DNA of 64,000 bases from Lachnospiraceae bacterium (GTDB lineage Bacteria; Bacillota; Clostridia; Lachnospirales; Lachnospiraceae), in the NCBI GenBank assembly GCA_017441265.1, contig JAFRYE010000018.1, positions 1 through 64,000 of the forward strand, given 5' to 3'. Within the stretch, counting starts at the first letter, position 1, and each line of letters opens with the position of its first letter. Under the pieces are notes generated by a model, which had not been told where the DNA came from, did no database searches, and saw nothing but the letters and a program-made list of their open reading frames with translations. The position numbers and the translations under genes are program-made. Shown one piece after another: positions 32,891 through 41,980 of this stretch.

Positions 32891-33640
32891 TCATTCGCAG
32901 AAATCGTCCATGGTATACAGACCGTTCTTCTGTTTAACGATCCAGACCATCACGTCGAGTGCCCCCTGCACGAACGGTTCCCTCGACGAAACGCTGTGTT
33001 TGAATGTGACGACCTCATCCTTGCAGTTCGCAAAGATCACCTCGTGCTCGCCGAAGATATTGCCGCCCCGTACGCTGCAAATGTCAATGTCCTCCGCCGT
33101 CAGCCGACCGTTGGCCTGCGTGAGAGCGTCGCGGATCATGATCGCCGTGCCGCTGGGCGCGTCGTGTTTCTCGTTGTGATGGTACTCCACGATCTGAATG
33201 TCCGTGTCGTTGCTGACGCGTCGTACTGCGAACCGCAGCGTCTCGATGAAATCATGAAGCGCCACGCTGAAGTTCCCGGTCAGGAACACCGGCGTCTCCG
33301 TCGCCATTTTCCGAATCTTGTCCATGTCCTCCTCGGAAAATGCCGTAGTCGCGATCACCACAGGCTTGCCCGCCCTGCGATATCGCTCACAATTGTGCTC
33401 GATAAACGCTGCGGCGTTGGTGCAGTCGATGAAGACATCGCAATCCTTCGCCTGCTCGATGCCGTCGATGATGATCAGGTCGGAATGACCGCCGATCAGC
33501 TCCGCCATCCCGTGTCCGACGTAGCGGTTGCCGCTTCTCGCAATCGCATATACAACTTCGATGTCCGGTCTCGCCGCCGCTTCTTTGATGATCATTCCGC
33601 CGAGTTTGCCGGTACAACCGACTACCGCGATTTTTACCAT
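32891..33640 (-). CDS. dapB: 4-hydroxy-tetrahydrodipicolinate reductase
   Basis: The 249-residue enzyme reduces the cyclic dihydrodipicolinate intermediate in lysine and meso-diaminopimelate synthesis. It starts MVKIAVVGCTGKLGGMI (Rossmann G-C-T-G-K-L-G), and shows the catalytic EYHHNEKHDAPSGTAI box around residue 150. The ATG at 33640 follows AAGGAG at eight bases; the frame is open upstream to 33721 but not convincing. No other lysine genes are adjacent. The gene is transcribed divergently from the YhcC-type radical SAM gene. Confidence 0.93.
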   Translation of the reverse strand: MVKIAVVGCTGKLGGMIIKEAAARPDIEVVYAIARSGNRYVGHGMAELIGGHSDLIIIDGIEQAKDCDVFIDCTNAAAFIEHNCERYRRAGKPVVIATTAFSEEDMDKIRKMATETPVFLTGNFSVALHDFIETLRFAVRRVSNDTDIQIVEYHHNEKHDAPSGTAIMIRDALTQANGRLTAEDIDICSVRGGNIFGEHEVIFANCKDEVVTFKHSVSSREPFVQGALDVMVWIVKQKNGLYTMDDFCE

Positions 33641-33761
33641 AGTCCACTCCTTGATCCTTCGTTGAATGTTTCGTTTTCTGATGCTTCCCCGCCGCCTTCG
33701 TGGTATACTGAGTGCATACACAAAACGGTCGCGCCCGGTCCGCCGGCGCGGGGAAGGAAAA

Positions 33762-34658
33762 ATGATGCGTATCCGGATGCTCTCCGATGTTCTGAAAACC
33801 CGATACGGCGAGAAGATCTACCGCCTCTCCCTCGAGAGCGGATGCACATGCCCCAACCGGGACGGTACGCTCGGTGTCGGCGGCTGCACGTTCTGCTCGG
33901 AAGGCGGAAGCGGCGAATTTGCCGCGCCTGCGGCGCCGATCGATGAGCAGATCGCCCGCGCGAAGGAGCTGGTCCGCAGCAAGACCCGCGGCAACCGCTT
34001 CATCGCGTATTTTCAGTCGTACACGAACACCTACGGCGACCTGACACGGCTCCGTGAGCTCTATCGCCGCACCGCCCAGCGCGACGACATCGTCATCCTC
34101 GCCCTCGGCACACGGCCGGACTGCGTCGGAGACGACGTGATCGCCATGCTCTCCGAATTGAACCGCATCAAACCCGTCTGGGTGGAATTGGGACTTCAGA
34201 CCGCTGACGACGAGACCGCGGAGCGCATTCACCGCTGCTACCCTCGCAGTGTCTTCGAGGACGCCTACCGCCGTCTGAAAGCCGCCGGTCTCACGGTGAT
34301 CGTCCACCTGATCTTCGGCCTTCCGGGGGAAAATGAGTCCGACATGCTCTCGTCGGTCCGCTTTCTCTCATCGCTCACCCCGCCTCCGGACGGCGTGAAG
34401 CTTCAGCTTCTCCAAATCCTGCGCGGCACGCGCATGGCGGAGGAGTTCACAGCCGACCCCTGGCCGGTGATGACTCTTCCCGAGTACGCCGACCTCCTTG
34501 TGAAAGCGCTTCGGCTGCTCCCGCCTTCGACCGTCGTTCACCGCATCACGGGCGATGGACCTAAGCGGCTGCTGATCGAGCCCGCATGGTGCGCCGACAA
34601 AAAGCATGTGCTGAACACGCTTCGCAAGGCCATCGACGATGCTTCGGAAAATGTCTGA
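33762..34658 (+). CDS. YhcC-type (TIGR01212) radical SAM protein
   Basis: The 298-residue protein starts MMRIRMLSDVLKTRYGEKIY; its radical SAM cluster is G-C-T-C-P-N-R-D-G-T-L-G with later G-G-C-T-F-C (C-x-x-C arrangements) typical of TIGR01212. The remaining hallmarks (ALGTRPDCVGDDV, WVELGLQTADDETAERIHR, VHLIFGLPGENESDM) fit. Its substrate is unknown. The ATG at 33762 follows GGGGAAGG; a possible TATACT lies at about 33702. The upstream frame to 33666 is probably not coding. Confidence 0.85.
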   Translation: MMRIRMLSDVLKTRYGEKIYRLSLESGCTCPNRDGTLGVGGCTFCSEGGSGEFAAPAAPIDEQIARAKELVRSKTRGNRFIAYFQSYTNTYGDLTRLRELYRRTAQRDDIVILALGTRPDCVGDDVIAMLSELNRIKPVWVELGLQTADDETAERIHRCYPRSVFEDAYRRLKAAGLTVIVHLIFGLPGENESDMLSSVRFLSSLTPPPDGVKLQLLQILRGTRMAEEFTADPWPVMTLPEYADLLVKALRLLPPSTVVHRITGDGPKRLLIEPAWCADKKHVLNTLRKAIDDASENV

Positions 34659-34669
34659 TCACTCAACGT

Positions 34670-35461
34670 TCAACCGATGGTGCATAATTTTCCGCGGCAG
34701 ACGTAGCCGATCTTCTCGTAGCATGCGTTGGACGCAATGTAGTCGGCGTCCGTATACAGCATCGGGGTGAATCCCGCATTTTCCGCGATCTTAGTCACGT
34801 GATATACCAGGTTTTCCGCATAATGCTTCCGGCGGGCTTCCTTCCTCGTATAAACCAATCCGATGGCCGCCAGATCCCCGTTGGGATGCCAGCTGCAGCT
34901 TGCGACCGACCGCCCGGAGCCGTCTTTCCAGAAGAAATACGCGCCGTACTTCACGCCGTTTTCCGCCTTTGCGCGGTACGCCTCGAGGCTCTCGGCGTCG
35001 GCGGCAATATCCTGATGGAACAGATCCATGAACTCGACCAGCTCGTCGATATCCTTCTCCGTGCAATGGTGCAGCCCTCCGTCGGCCACAACGCCCGGCG
35101 CGATCGGTTGAAGGCAGTCGTAGGCGAACATGTTGGTGGAGACGTTTAAGGAAATCCCGTCCTCCGCCGCCCGTTTGATGAAGTATTCCGCAAGAGAATA
35201 TTTCAGGTTAAACCGGTGCTCACCATCAACCAGCCCGCTCTCCTTCGCAGCGCGGTACGCATTGTCCATCTCCTCCGAAGTCGCGTCATCCGCGGTCCAA
35301 ATCCATGCCGGGAACGGCTGTCCCGTAAAACAAATGATCAATCTCTCATGATCCGAGAGCAACACTTTGCACTCGCCGCCAATGATCCGACGCAACACGT
35401 AAAATGTGTATTTGTCGCTCTCCAGCAATCGATAATCTCTCTCATCCACAAAGCAATCCAT
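34670..35461 (-). CDS. GNAT family N-acetyltransferase
   Basis: The 263-residue protein starts MDCFVDERDYRLLESDKYTFY and carries an acetyl-CoA site near GLVYTRKEARRKHYAENLVYH with a C-terminal N-A-C-Y-E-K-I-G-Y motif of the GNAT fold. The N-terminal half, before about residue 130, has no GNAT pattern and may be a separate domain. ATG 35461 follows GGGAGG at eight bases. It begins five bases after the stop of a Nudix hydrolase gene, so the two are cotranscribed. Substrate unknown. Confidence 0.75.
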   Translation of the reverse strand: MDCFVDERDYRLLESDKYTFYVLRRIIGGECKVLLSDHERLIICFTGQPFPAWIWTADDATSEEMDNAYRAAKESGLVDGEHRFNLKYSLAEYFIKRAAEDGISLNVSTNMFAYDCLQPIAPGVVADGGLHHCTEKDIDELVEFMDLFHQDIAADAESLEAYRAKAENGVKYGAYFFWKDGSGRSVASCSWHPNGDLAAIGLVYTRKEARRKHYAENLVYHVTKIAENAGFTPMLYTDADYIASNACYEKIGYVCRGKLCTIG

Positions 35462-35466
35462 TCTAT

Positions 35467-36090
35467 TCACCTCCCGGTCGGGACTCCGTCGCCCCCGTCA
35501 CATAATCCGCCTGGCGCAGTGCGATCTGAAAATGTCCCACATTGCGCCTGTTCCCCCCTTATTTTCCTGCTGTCGATGATTTTTTTCGCCCTCCGGAGCA
35601 CCGGCAGTTCGCGGTTTGCGATCAGACGGCCGATTGGTGTCTCGCTGCAGCGTTCATACTCCGCGACGGCTTCGTCAAAGCTCAGGGTTTCCGTCGAAAG
35701 ATGGAACTTCTCGATCTCGTCCTGCGTCAAATGCTTATCCCCGAAGGAAACAACCCTGCAGAGATAATAGTTGCTCAGATTGTGGCGGTGGATTACGTTG
35801 TAATAGTCGCTTACAAGGCCGATCCGGCAGATGATCTCGACCTCGATGCCGAGCTCTTCGCTGAGTTCTCGGCGGATGGCGGTTTCCAGATCCTCGCCCT
35901 CTTCGACGCCGCCTCCCGGCGTTTCGATATGCGTCGCCTTGCCGAAGAGATCGTCGCGCACCGCCTTCACGAAATAAAAGTTTCCACCGTCATCATAGAC
36001 AATTCCCCGCGCGATCCGGCGGTCGTGGCTAATGTATTCAAGCGGCCACTCATTGTCCTGCAGTTCGATCCTCAATTCATCCTTCTCCAT
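35467..36090 (-). CDS. NUDIX hydrolase
   Basis: The 207-residue protein has a complete Nudix box, G-x5-E-x7-R-E-x-x-E-E-x-G (GGGVEEGEDLETAIRREL followed by SEELG), near residue 60. Such enzymes cleave nucleoside diphosphates linked to another moiety. Length and the N-terminal part suggest an ADP-ribose or nucleotide-sugar type substrate, but no class-specific residue decides this. AAAGGGG precedes the ATG at 36090. Confidence 0.85.
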   Translation of the reverse strand: MEKDELRIELQDNEWPLEYISHDRRIARGIVYDDGGNFYFVKAVRDDLFGKATHIETPGGGVEEGEDLETAIRRELSEELGIEVEIICRIGLVSDYYNVIHRHNLSNYYLCRVVSFGDKHLTQDEIEKFHLSTETLSFDEAVAEYERCSETPIGRLIANRELPVLRRAKKIIDSRKIRGEQAQCGTFSDRTAPGGLCDGGDGVPTGR

Positions 36091-36148
36091 CGCTGTAATC
36101 CCCTTTCGTGTTTCGCCCGCAGCCCTTTCAAAGCTGCCCTCTTCGTCT

Positions 36149-36628
36149 CTATCGATCGTCCCTCATAAAGTACTTCACCACGTGCTCGGGATGCGACAGT
36201 TCGGTCCTGAAAAATGTCGGGAACATCCGAATCTCATCCTCCGCGCTCACCCACCGAAGATGCTCCTCGGACTCGCCCTCCATGAAGTCGCTGCTAACCG
36301 GTTCGAAACCTTCCGGCACCTTCATGTAGTAGTAAAATGACACTTCATAGATCGTCTTCCCGAGGTTCGACGGTGCGTCACCGTAAAAGTACACCTCGGA
36401 CACGAAACCAAGCCGGTTGATCTCCATGCGGACTCCCGTCTCCTCCTCCACCTCGCGAACAACGGCTTCTTCCGACGTCTCGCCGAACTGGATTCTGCCG
36501 CCCACGGAGTACAGATAATCGTCCCTGTCGCTGCCCACCATCAGGAACTTTCCGTCCTTGAGGATAATGGCACCGACGCGAAGGTTGATCAGGCCGTCAC
36601 CGCACGGTACTGTCATGTCTTTGCCCAT
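36149..36628 (-). CDS. NUDIX hydrolase, MutT-like
   Basis: The 159-residue protein has a Nudix box around residue 50-72 (GRIQFGETSEEAVVREVEEE-T). The start MGKDMTVPCGDGLINLRV at 36628 lies ten bases after AAGGAG; the ATG at 36637 would be too close. Together with two other Nudix genes at 51.8-53.1 kb this organism invests heavily in this family. The substrate is not identified. Confidence 0.83.
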   Translation of the reverse strand: MGKDMTVPCGDGLINLRVGAIILKDGKFLMVGSDRDDYLYSVGGRIQFGETSEEAVVREVEEETGVRMEINRLGFVSEVYFYGDAPSNLGKTIYEVSFYYYMKVPEGFEPVSSDFMEGESEEHLRWVSAEDEIRMFPTFFRTELSHPEHVVKYFMRDDR

Positions 36629-36663
36629 AGGAATCATCTCCTTCCGAAAAAAAAGAATTTCGC

Positions 36664-37938
36664 CTATTTTACCACACTATCCGGGCTTTGACCAGCCTCT
36701 TTTTCACTTTTTTCGGATTCCGTTTCCAGTTTCCGGATCCGGCCGATCCTGCCGAGGATCACAGCGATCACCGCCATGCAAAGTCCCGAGGTAAGGATGG
36801 TCACCGAGGCTCCGTATCCGACGCCTCTGCCGGTCGCCGACCCGATCGCATCGGCCGTCAGGCCGGCAAAACCGTACGCGATCACATACCCGGACTGCGA
36901 GATGAATCCGATCAGTCCCCACGCTCTGCCCTGCATCTCCTCGGGGATGTTTGTCCGCGCCAGATAATCCAGGCTGTTGTTGGCAAACGGCAGCGCCGCG
37001 AAGAACAGAAATCCGAACGCGCCGACGAGCCAGACGTTTCGGAACACGCCGAACATCGCCATTCCGATGCCGCTGACCGCAAGTCCCGCGCTGAGCGCCC
37101 GCACGAAGTTTCGCCGGATTCCCTTAACACCCAGAAACACGCCTGTCACCAGCATGCCCGACGCCGCGACCGTCTCCACGATCCCGAGTGTCTTCGAGTC
37201 GGAAAATGAGAGCACAAACGGCTGGGCGAGCACCTGAAACACACCCATGAAAAGCGTGATCCCGGCCGAGATCACAACCAGCAGAAACAGTCCCTTCCTG
37301 CCGACCACCGCTCTCCTGCCCGCTTTCATGCTGGCCAAAAACGATTCCCCCGTCTCCTGCGGTTTACTCTTAAGGCTTCTCCGAACGACGGCCGCCGCAA
37401 AGATCGTCACGAAAAATGTCGCGATGTCAATGACCAGGATCAGTCTGATGTCGCTGACGGCGAGAAGGAACCCTGCGATGACCGGTGAGAAGAGATATCT
37501 TGCGCTTCCCGCCATCGACACCAGCCCGTTCGCCCGGGAGAACTGTTCTTTCGTCAGCAGATCCGTGATGGTTGCCGTGAACGCCGGCTCCAAAAGCGCC
37601 GAGAACACGGAACTGATCACCACACCCGCATAGATCTGCCAGATCGACGCATCGCCCCGCAGCATGCACAGCAGGATGAACAACACTCCGAACCCCGAGC
37701 AGCCGTCTCCGATCATCATCAAAAGTCTCCGGTCATACCGGTCCGCCAGCACGCCCGCAGGGACTTTCAACAAAAGCCCCGGCAAAAACGCCAGAAGCGT
37801 CATCAAAGACATGCTCGCCGCGCTTCCGGTCTTTTGATAGATGTAGATTCCGAGTCCGAAGCTGGTGAGCCCGCCGCCGACGGAGGAGATCAGCTCGCCG
37901 GCCCAGAGCAACAAGAACTTCTTGTAGTTATCGTCCAT
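36664..37938 (-). CDS. MFS transporter
   Basis: The 424-residue protein has about twelve membrane segments with the major facilitator pattern G-V-L-A-D-R-Y-D-R-R near residue 65 and a central cytosolic loop after helix 6 (RRSLKSKPQETGESF). The family is common for macrolide or drug efflux (a MefA/enterobactin-exporter-like opening MDDNYKKFLLLWAGELISS). ATG 37938 lies just below a 13-bp hairpin that overlaps its ribosome site region GGGCGG. Substrate unknown. Confidence 0.85.
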   Translation of the reverse strand: MDDNYKKFLLLWAGELISSVGGGLTSFGLGIYIYQKTGSAASMSLMTLLAFLPGLLLKVPAGVLADRYDRRLLMMIGDGCSGFGVLFILLCMLRGDASIWQIYAGVVISSVFSALLEPAFTATITDLLTKEQFSRANGLVSMAGSARYLFSPVIAGFLLAVSDIRLILVIDIATFFVTIFAAAVVRRSLKSKPQETGESFLASMKAGRRAVVGRKGLFLLVVISAGITLFMGVFQVLAQPFVLSFSDSKTLGIVETVAASGMLVTGVFLGVKGIRRNFVRALSAGLAVSGIGMAMFGVFRNVWLVGAFGFLFFAALPFANNSLDYLARTNIPEEMQGRAWGLIGFISQSGYVIAYGFAGLTADAIGSATGRGVGYGASVTILTSGLCMAVIAVILGRIGRIRKLETESEKSEKEAGQSPDSVVK

Positions 37939-37946
37939 AAAAATCA

Positions 37947-37992
37947 CCGCCCGCAATTCTTGATGTTACCATCGTATCCGAATTGCGGGCGG
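37947..37992 (-). promoter_or_regulatory. 13-bp stem hairpin in front of the MFS gene
   Basis: CCGCCCGCAATTC (37947-37959) and GAATTGCGGGCGG (37980-37992) are perfectly complementary with a 20-base loop. On the minus strand the second arm covers the GGGCGG next to the MFS start and is followed by TGATTTTT. It could terminate the upstream HD-GYP transcript or hide the MFS ribosome site. Confidence 0.7.
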
Positions 37993-38045
37993 AAGTCTTA
38001 ATGCGTTTCTTCTCTGTTTCTTATCTGTTTGTTAATCCTGCGAGG

Positions 38046-39764
38046 TCAGGCCGCCTCATCGGAGTATTTATGATATACTTCCTCGATGCGTTCACGAGCG
38101 TTAAGAAGCGCGTCTATGATCTTCGGATCAAAATGCGTTCCTCTCTCCTCCACCATGATGGCAAATGCCTGATCCGGCGTGAATCCGCTCTTGTACGAGC
38201 GCTTCGAAAGCAACGCGTCGAGCACGTCTGCCACGGCCATGATACGGGCAGGAAGCGGGATCTGCTCCCCTTCGAGTCCCCTCGGATATCCCTTCGGGCC
38301 GCCGTTCCACCACTCGTGATGGTACAGCGCGATGTGCTTTGCCAACCGAAGATACGCCGTGTCTCCGAGCTTTGCAGCCGCATTGTCAAGCATGGTCGCC
38401 CCCAGCGTCGTATGCGTCTTGATGACGCTGTACTCCTCGTCCGTCAGACGGCTCGGCTTGTTTAGGATCGCATCCGGAATACGAACTTTGCCGATGTCGT
38501 GCAACGGCGCCGCGATTCCCAGCGCATCGATGAACGCATCCGTGAGATCCTCCGTGTACTCGCCTTCATCGCGCAGTTCTTTCGCGAGGATCGTGGAGTA
38601 TTCCGCCGTCCTCTTGACATGGTAGCCGGTGGTCTCGTCGCGACTCTCGACGATATCCGCAAGCGTTGTGATGATATTGACATGCAGATCGGAGATGGTC
38701 TTCGCCTGCTCATTGGTCTTGTCGATGTAGTTGTCGATGTCCGCGACAGTCTTGGTCATCGCGTGGTACAATTCTTCGATCTCATTTTTCGTATCGATAT
38801 TGAGCGCCCGAATTTTCTCAAGGGAACGGTCGCGCCCTTCGCCCGTGTCGTAGGAGAGGCGCCGCATCTCGCGCATCATACGAAGCAGCGGCGTCACCAC
38901 CATGCGGTTGGCCAGGAGGATCGCGTACGAGATCACGCAGAGCAGAAGTCCGAACACCGCAGACAGCATTTTCCCGCTGTAGAGAAGCGTTTCCTTACGG
39001 ATTGCCTTGATATCATAGCTGCTGGTCGGATACCCGGCGACCTTCGCCTCCATGTACGTCTTGTAGGATACGGAAAACGCCACCGCCACGACCGCCAGGC
39101 CGGCGATCGTCATGATGACAGCAATCTGGCGCTTGATGGAGCTGACATGCGTGCGGTCATTGTCACTGCTTCTGTAAAACTCGCGGCCGGACAGATCGAA
39201 GTAGGTTTTTCGAAGATGCATCGGCGTAAGGTGAAGCATACAGAACGTGACGATGAGGGAGATCAGCTTGTCCGGAGCCTCCACACAGAAATCCCCGAGA
39301 ACCTGCGCAGGGAACACCGCCAGCCCCCAACTGTGGAACTCTCGGACAGCCGGCGCAGCCGCGGTATCTGCTATCTGACAGTCATAGATGACATACGATA
39401 ATGCGGAAACGGGAATGCTGAGAAGAAGATAGAACGGCAGAATGGCAAAAAGCCCGTACCAGCGACGGAATTTGCCGCGGTGAGCCGCCACGCCGGCAAT
39501 CAAAGCGATCAACACGTTGATCGTGCCGTAGTAAAATGTAGATCCGTCGGTGTCGGTAAGACCGCCGATCATGTTCGTGAGAAATCCGACAAACATGCCG
39601 GGACAGATCCCTCCGAGGGCGGCCGTGAACATCGTGCCGATGGAATCCAGATACAGCGGACTGGCAAACGCTTCGGTGATCATCCGCCCGATTCGATTGA
39701 TGCTAAGTCCGAACGCCAACAGCAAGAGCGTGTAGTATAACGACTTTTTGCTGATACCACGCAT
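38046..39764 (-). CDS. Membrane HD-GYP cyclic-di-GMP phosphodiesterase
   Basis: The 572-residue protein has an N-terminal region of about six helices (residues 10-185) resembling S-components of vitamin transporters (LDSIGTMFTAALGGICPGMF), a second membrane part (212-290), a HAMP-like linker, and a C-terminal HD-GYP domain: HDIGKVRIPDAIL, HTTLGATMLD, HHEWWNGGPKGYPRGL and AVADVLDALLSKRSYK. The G-Y-P motif appears within GPKGYP, and metal ligands H-H and H-D are intact, so it should hydrolyse cyclic-di-GMP. AGG near the ATG at 39764 is the only ribosome-site hint. Confidence 0.88.
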   Translation of the reverse strand: MRGISKKSLYYTLLLLAFGLSINRIGRMITEAFASPLYLDSIGTMFTAALGGICPGMFVGFLTNMIGGLTDTDGSTFYYGTINVLIALIAGVAAHRGKFRRWYGLFAILPFYLLLSIPVSALSYVIYDCQIADTAAAPAVREFHSWGLAVFPAQVLGDFCVEAPDKLISLIVTFCMLHLTPMHLRKTYFDLSGREFYRSSDNDRTHVSSIKRQIAVIMTIAGLAVVAVAFSVSYKTYMEAKVAGYPTSSYDIKAIRKETLLYSGKMLSAVFGLLLCVISYAILLANRMVVTPLLRMMREMRRLSYDTGEGRDRSLEKIRALNIDTKNEIEELYHAMTKTVADIDNYIDKTNEQAKTISDLHVNIITTLADIVESRDETTGYHVKRTAEYSTILAKELRDEGEYTEDLTDAFIDALGIAAPLHDIGKVRIPDAILNKPSRLTDEEYSVIKTHTTLGATMLDNAAAKLGDTAYLRLAKHIALYHHEWWNGGPKGYPRGLEGEQIPLPARIMAVADVLDALLSKRSYKSGFTPDQAFAIMVEERGTHFDPKIIDALLNARERIEEVYHKYSDEAA

Positions 39765-39955
39765 AGGCTCAACCTCGCTTTCCGTATGATGCTTCTCTGT
39801 TCTCTCTCCAAATCCCCCGTATCACATGGAAAACCACTATGCAGATTATATCATGATTGTTTCGGAAAATGCAATCATTCGCCGCGTACAAGCCGCTATT
39901 TTTTCACTGCGGTGCGACCGGTGTTTCCTCTGATGCTGAACGCTTGACAACACGG

Positions 39956-40411
39956 TCAAGCATCCCGATCATCGCATCGGCAAAGCAAGCGCCGCAGGTT
40001 GCTCCACCCGTAACCCGGCTCGTTAAGGATCCGGTCCGACAGACGATTCATCCAACCGTAATACGAGAGCTCCCGGATCATCCAGAGGATCGGAATGGCC
40101 ACGAACCACAGGAGCTCGCATCCGAGGATGATCGAATCGAAATACACCTCTTCGGAATCCAGCATCATGGCGATCACTCCGACTCCCGTCAGAACAAATC
40201 CGGCCGCCATCACAACGGAGAGATAATACGAACACCGAAATCCCCGTTCGATCCGGCTCAGTTCTCCCCGGTATCGCGCACCGTAAACCAGCTGGCACAG
40301 ACAGCTGATGTCTATGAAAAGAAAAACCGGTGCCGCACTCTTCTGCCCGAGCAGCACCGGAACAGCTGCCGCAACAAACACAACCAACATAAGATACCTC
40401 GGTATCTCCAT
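39956..40411 (-). CDS. Hypothetical membrane protein, N-terminus possibly disrupted by a frameshift
   Basis: The visible 151-residue frame starts MEIPRYLMLVVFVAAAV at 40411 without a ribosome site and has about four hydrophobic segments (PRYLMLVVFVAAAVPVLLG, CSYYLSVVMAAGFVLTGVG, then a W-rich one). A better start lies in a neighbouring frame at 40464: GGGGTGGT followed by MEKQNTQKVLQLMMKRYT, which runs into this frame within ten bases of 40411. A single-base change between 40395 and 40420 would join them. Whether this is a genuine frameshift, an error or an alternative start cannot be told here. No family recognised. Confidence 0.55.
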   Translation of the reverse strand: MEIPRYLMLVVFVAAAVPVLLGQKSAAPVFLFIDISCLCQLVYGARYRGELSRIERGFRCSYYLSVVMAAGFVLTGVGVIAMMLDSEEVYFDSIILGCELLWFVAIPILWMIRELSYYGWMNRLSDRILNEPGYGWSNLRRLLCRCDDRDA

Positions 40412-40512
40412 GTGTAGCGTTTCATCATCAGCTGCAATACTTTTTGCGTATTCTGTTTTTCCATACCACCCCGTCCTTCTCCCGGAGCCTTCCCCGACAC
40501 CGGGAATTTTTG

Positions 40513-41193
40513 CTAGGCTTTCATGCGATAGCCTATTCCCCAGATGGTTTCAATGTATTCTCTCTCGCACGCCTGCTTCAGTTTCTTGCGCAGGTTGCTC
40601 ATGTGGACGTCAAGTGTCTTCGTCTCACCGATGTACGGCTCCTGCCACGCGTACTCATAGATCGCGTCCTTCGAGAACACGCGCGTCGGGTGCTGAACCA
40701 AAAGCTCGAGGATGCGGAACTCCTGCCGCGTCAGTTTCGGCACTTCCGCCCCGTCGGCCGTCACCGAAAAATGCTCCCGGTCCATCGAGATCCCGCCGTA
40801 CTCAAGCCGGCTGTTCTCCGTTCCCGCGGCGCTTCGCTTGCGAAGCTGAACGCGGATGCGCGCCACAACCTCCTTGATCTCGAACGGCTTCGTGACATAA
40901 TCGTCCGCGCCGATGCTCAGGACGTCGACCTTGGAATCCAGGTCGTCCTTCGCGCTGACGACGATCACCGGCGTCGCATTGCCGTCCTCGCGCAGCTTGC
41001 GAAGCACTTCCTCGCCGCCCTTTCCGGGGAGTGAAAGATCCAAAAGCACCAGATCATAGTGCTCTGCCGACAGTCGGAGAATACACTCTGAGCCCGAGAA
41101 CGCCTGCTCGCAGGAGAAGCTCTCCCGCTCCAGTGCCTCCCGAAGCATCGTATTGATATTGGCATCGTCGTCGACGATCAAAATACGTTCCAT
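40513..41193 (-). CDS. OmpR/PhoB-family response regulator
   Basis: The 226-residue protein has a receiver domain (VDDD near residue 8, phospho-acceptor Asp in LVLLDLSLPG, conserved Lys in DDYVTKPFE) and an OmpR-type winged helix (EFRILELLVQHPTRVFSKDAIYE then VDVHMSNLRKKL-type motifs, ending in WGIGYRM). It will bind DNA direct repeats when phosphorylated. No histidine kinase gene lies next to it. ATG 41193 follows AAGGAG, 10 bases after the stop of rsmJ, so the two are probably cotranscribed. Confidence 0.92.
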   Translation of the reverse strand: MERILIVDDDANINTMLREALERESFSCEQAFSGSECILRLSAEHYDLVLLDLSLPGKGGEEVLRKLREDGNATPVIVVSAKDDLDSKVDVLSIGADDYVTKPFEIKEVVARIRVQLRKRSAAGTENSRLEYGGISMDREHFSVTADGAEVPKLTRQEFRILELLVQHPTRVFSKDAIYEYAWQEPYIGETKTLDVHMSNLRKKLKQACEREYIETIWGIGYRMKA

Positions 41194-41203
41194 CGTTCAC
41201 TCC

Positions 41204-41893
41204 TTATGCGTCCGTTTCTCCCGACAGAGGAACCGGCACGATCCCGTCATATCGAACAGCTTTCCCGGACATGGAAAAATCCGGTTTCACTCCCGCCAGC
41301 CACGCGCCCTTTAAGGGGCGTTTGATCACGATCCGGCGCGGATGTGCCGCCATGGCCGCCGCGAGAAGTTCCTCCTCGTTCGGACACGGGGCTTCCAAAA
41401 GATGAAGCAGCTGAAACTTCTTCCCCACCGCCGCGCTTTTCGTCCTCTGCGGAAACATCGGATCCAGATAGATCACGTCCGGCGGAGTCGTCATAGCCCG
41501 CATCGCCGCGATGCTGTCGCCGCGGATCAGCTCCATCCTCGCAACCACCGGTCCGAGCACCGGATGATCCGCCGCACGCTCCAAGGCGTCCTCTAAAAGC
41601 GCCGCGATCGTCTCGTTACATTCGTACATGACCACGTGAAATCCCGCTGCCGCCAGCAACAGAGAATCCTCTCCGAACCCGGCGGTGGCGTCCACAACCG
41701 TCATGGTGCTTCGGTCTCCCTTGACTTTGGCCGCTTTCACCAGCAGTTCCCCTGCAAGGTTGCGCTGCGAAAGCCTCGGGATCATCGTCGTGAGATCTGC
41801 GCGGAGTTCCCGGTCCCCCGCCCGCAGGCACAGTCCTTCCGGCCCGCGGACCAACGCCGGTTTCCCGCATTCCGGACATGAAATCAGTGCCAT
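41204..41893 (-). CDS. rsmJ: Class I SAM-dependent methyltransferase, RsmJ-like
   Basis: The 229-residue protein has the RsmJ pattern: VVDATAGFGEDSLLLAAAGF (SAM-binding), M-Y-E-C-N, and the catalytic-type DVIYLDPMFPQRTKSAAVGKK. RsmJ methylates a guanine in 16S rRNA (m2G1516 in Escherichia coli numbering). An additional N-terminal piece has CPECGK and a hydrophobic turn. The ATG lies in GGAAAATGGC with GGGAGG upstream. The assignment to the exact RNA position is by family only. Confidence 0.8.
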   Translation of the reverse strand: MALISCPECGKPALVRGPEGLCLRAGDRELRADLTTMIPRLSQRNLAGELLVKAAKVKGDRSTMTVVDATAGFGEDSLLLAAAGFHVVMYECNETIAALLEDALERAADHPVLGPVVARMELIRGDSIAAMRAMTTPPDVIYLDPMFPQRTKSAAVGKKFQLLHLLEAPCPNEEELLAAAMAAHPRRIVIKRPLKGAWLAGVKPDFSMSGKAVRYDGIVPVPLSGETDA

Positions 41894-41980
41894 TTTCCCA
41901 TCCTCCCGAAAAAGATTGGTATTTCCGACACTTTCATTATAGCATGTTTCGTGCGTAAGGCAAGAAACACAATGTCGCTC

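Noticed and set aside
31790..33946. 718-codon plus-strand open frame across the ldhA-like and dapB genes
   Set aside because: It lies antisense to two enzymes with complete motifs and reads as Arg/Val/His-rich shadow sequence.
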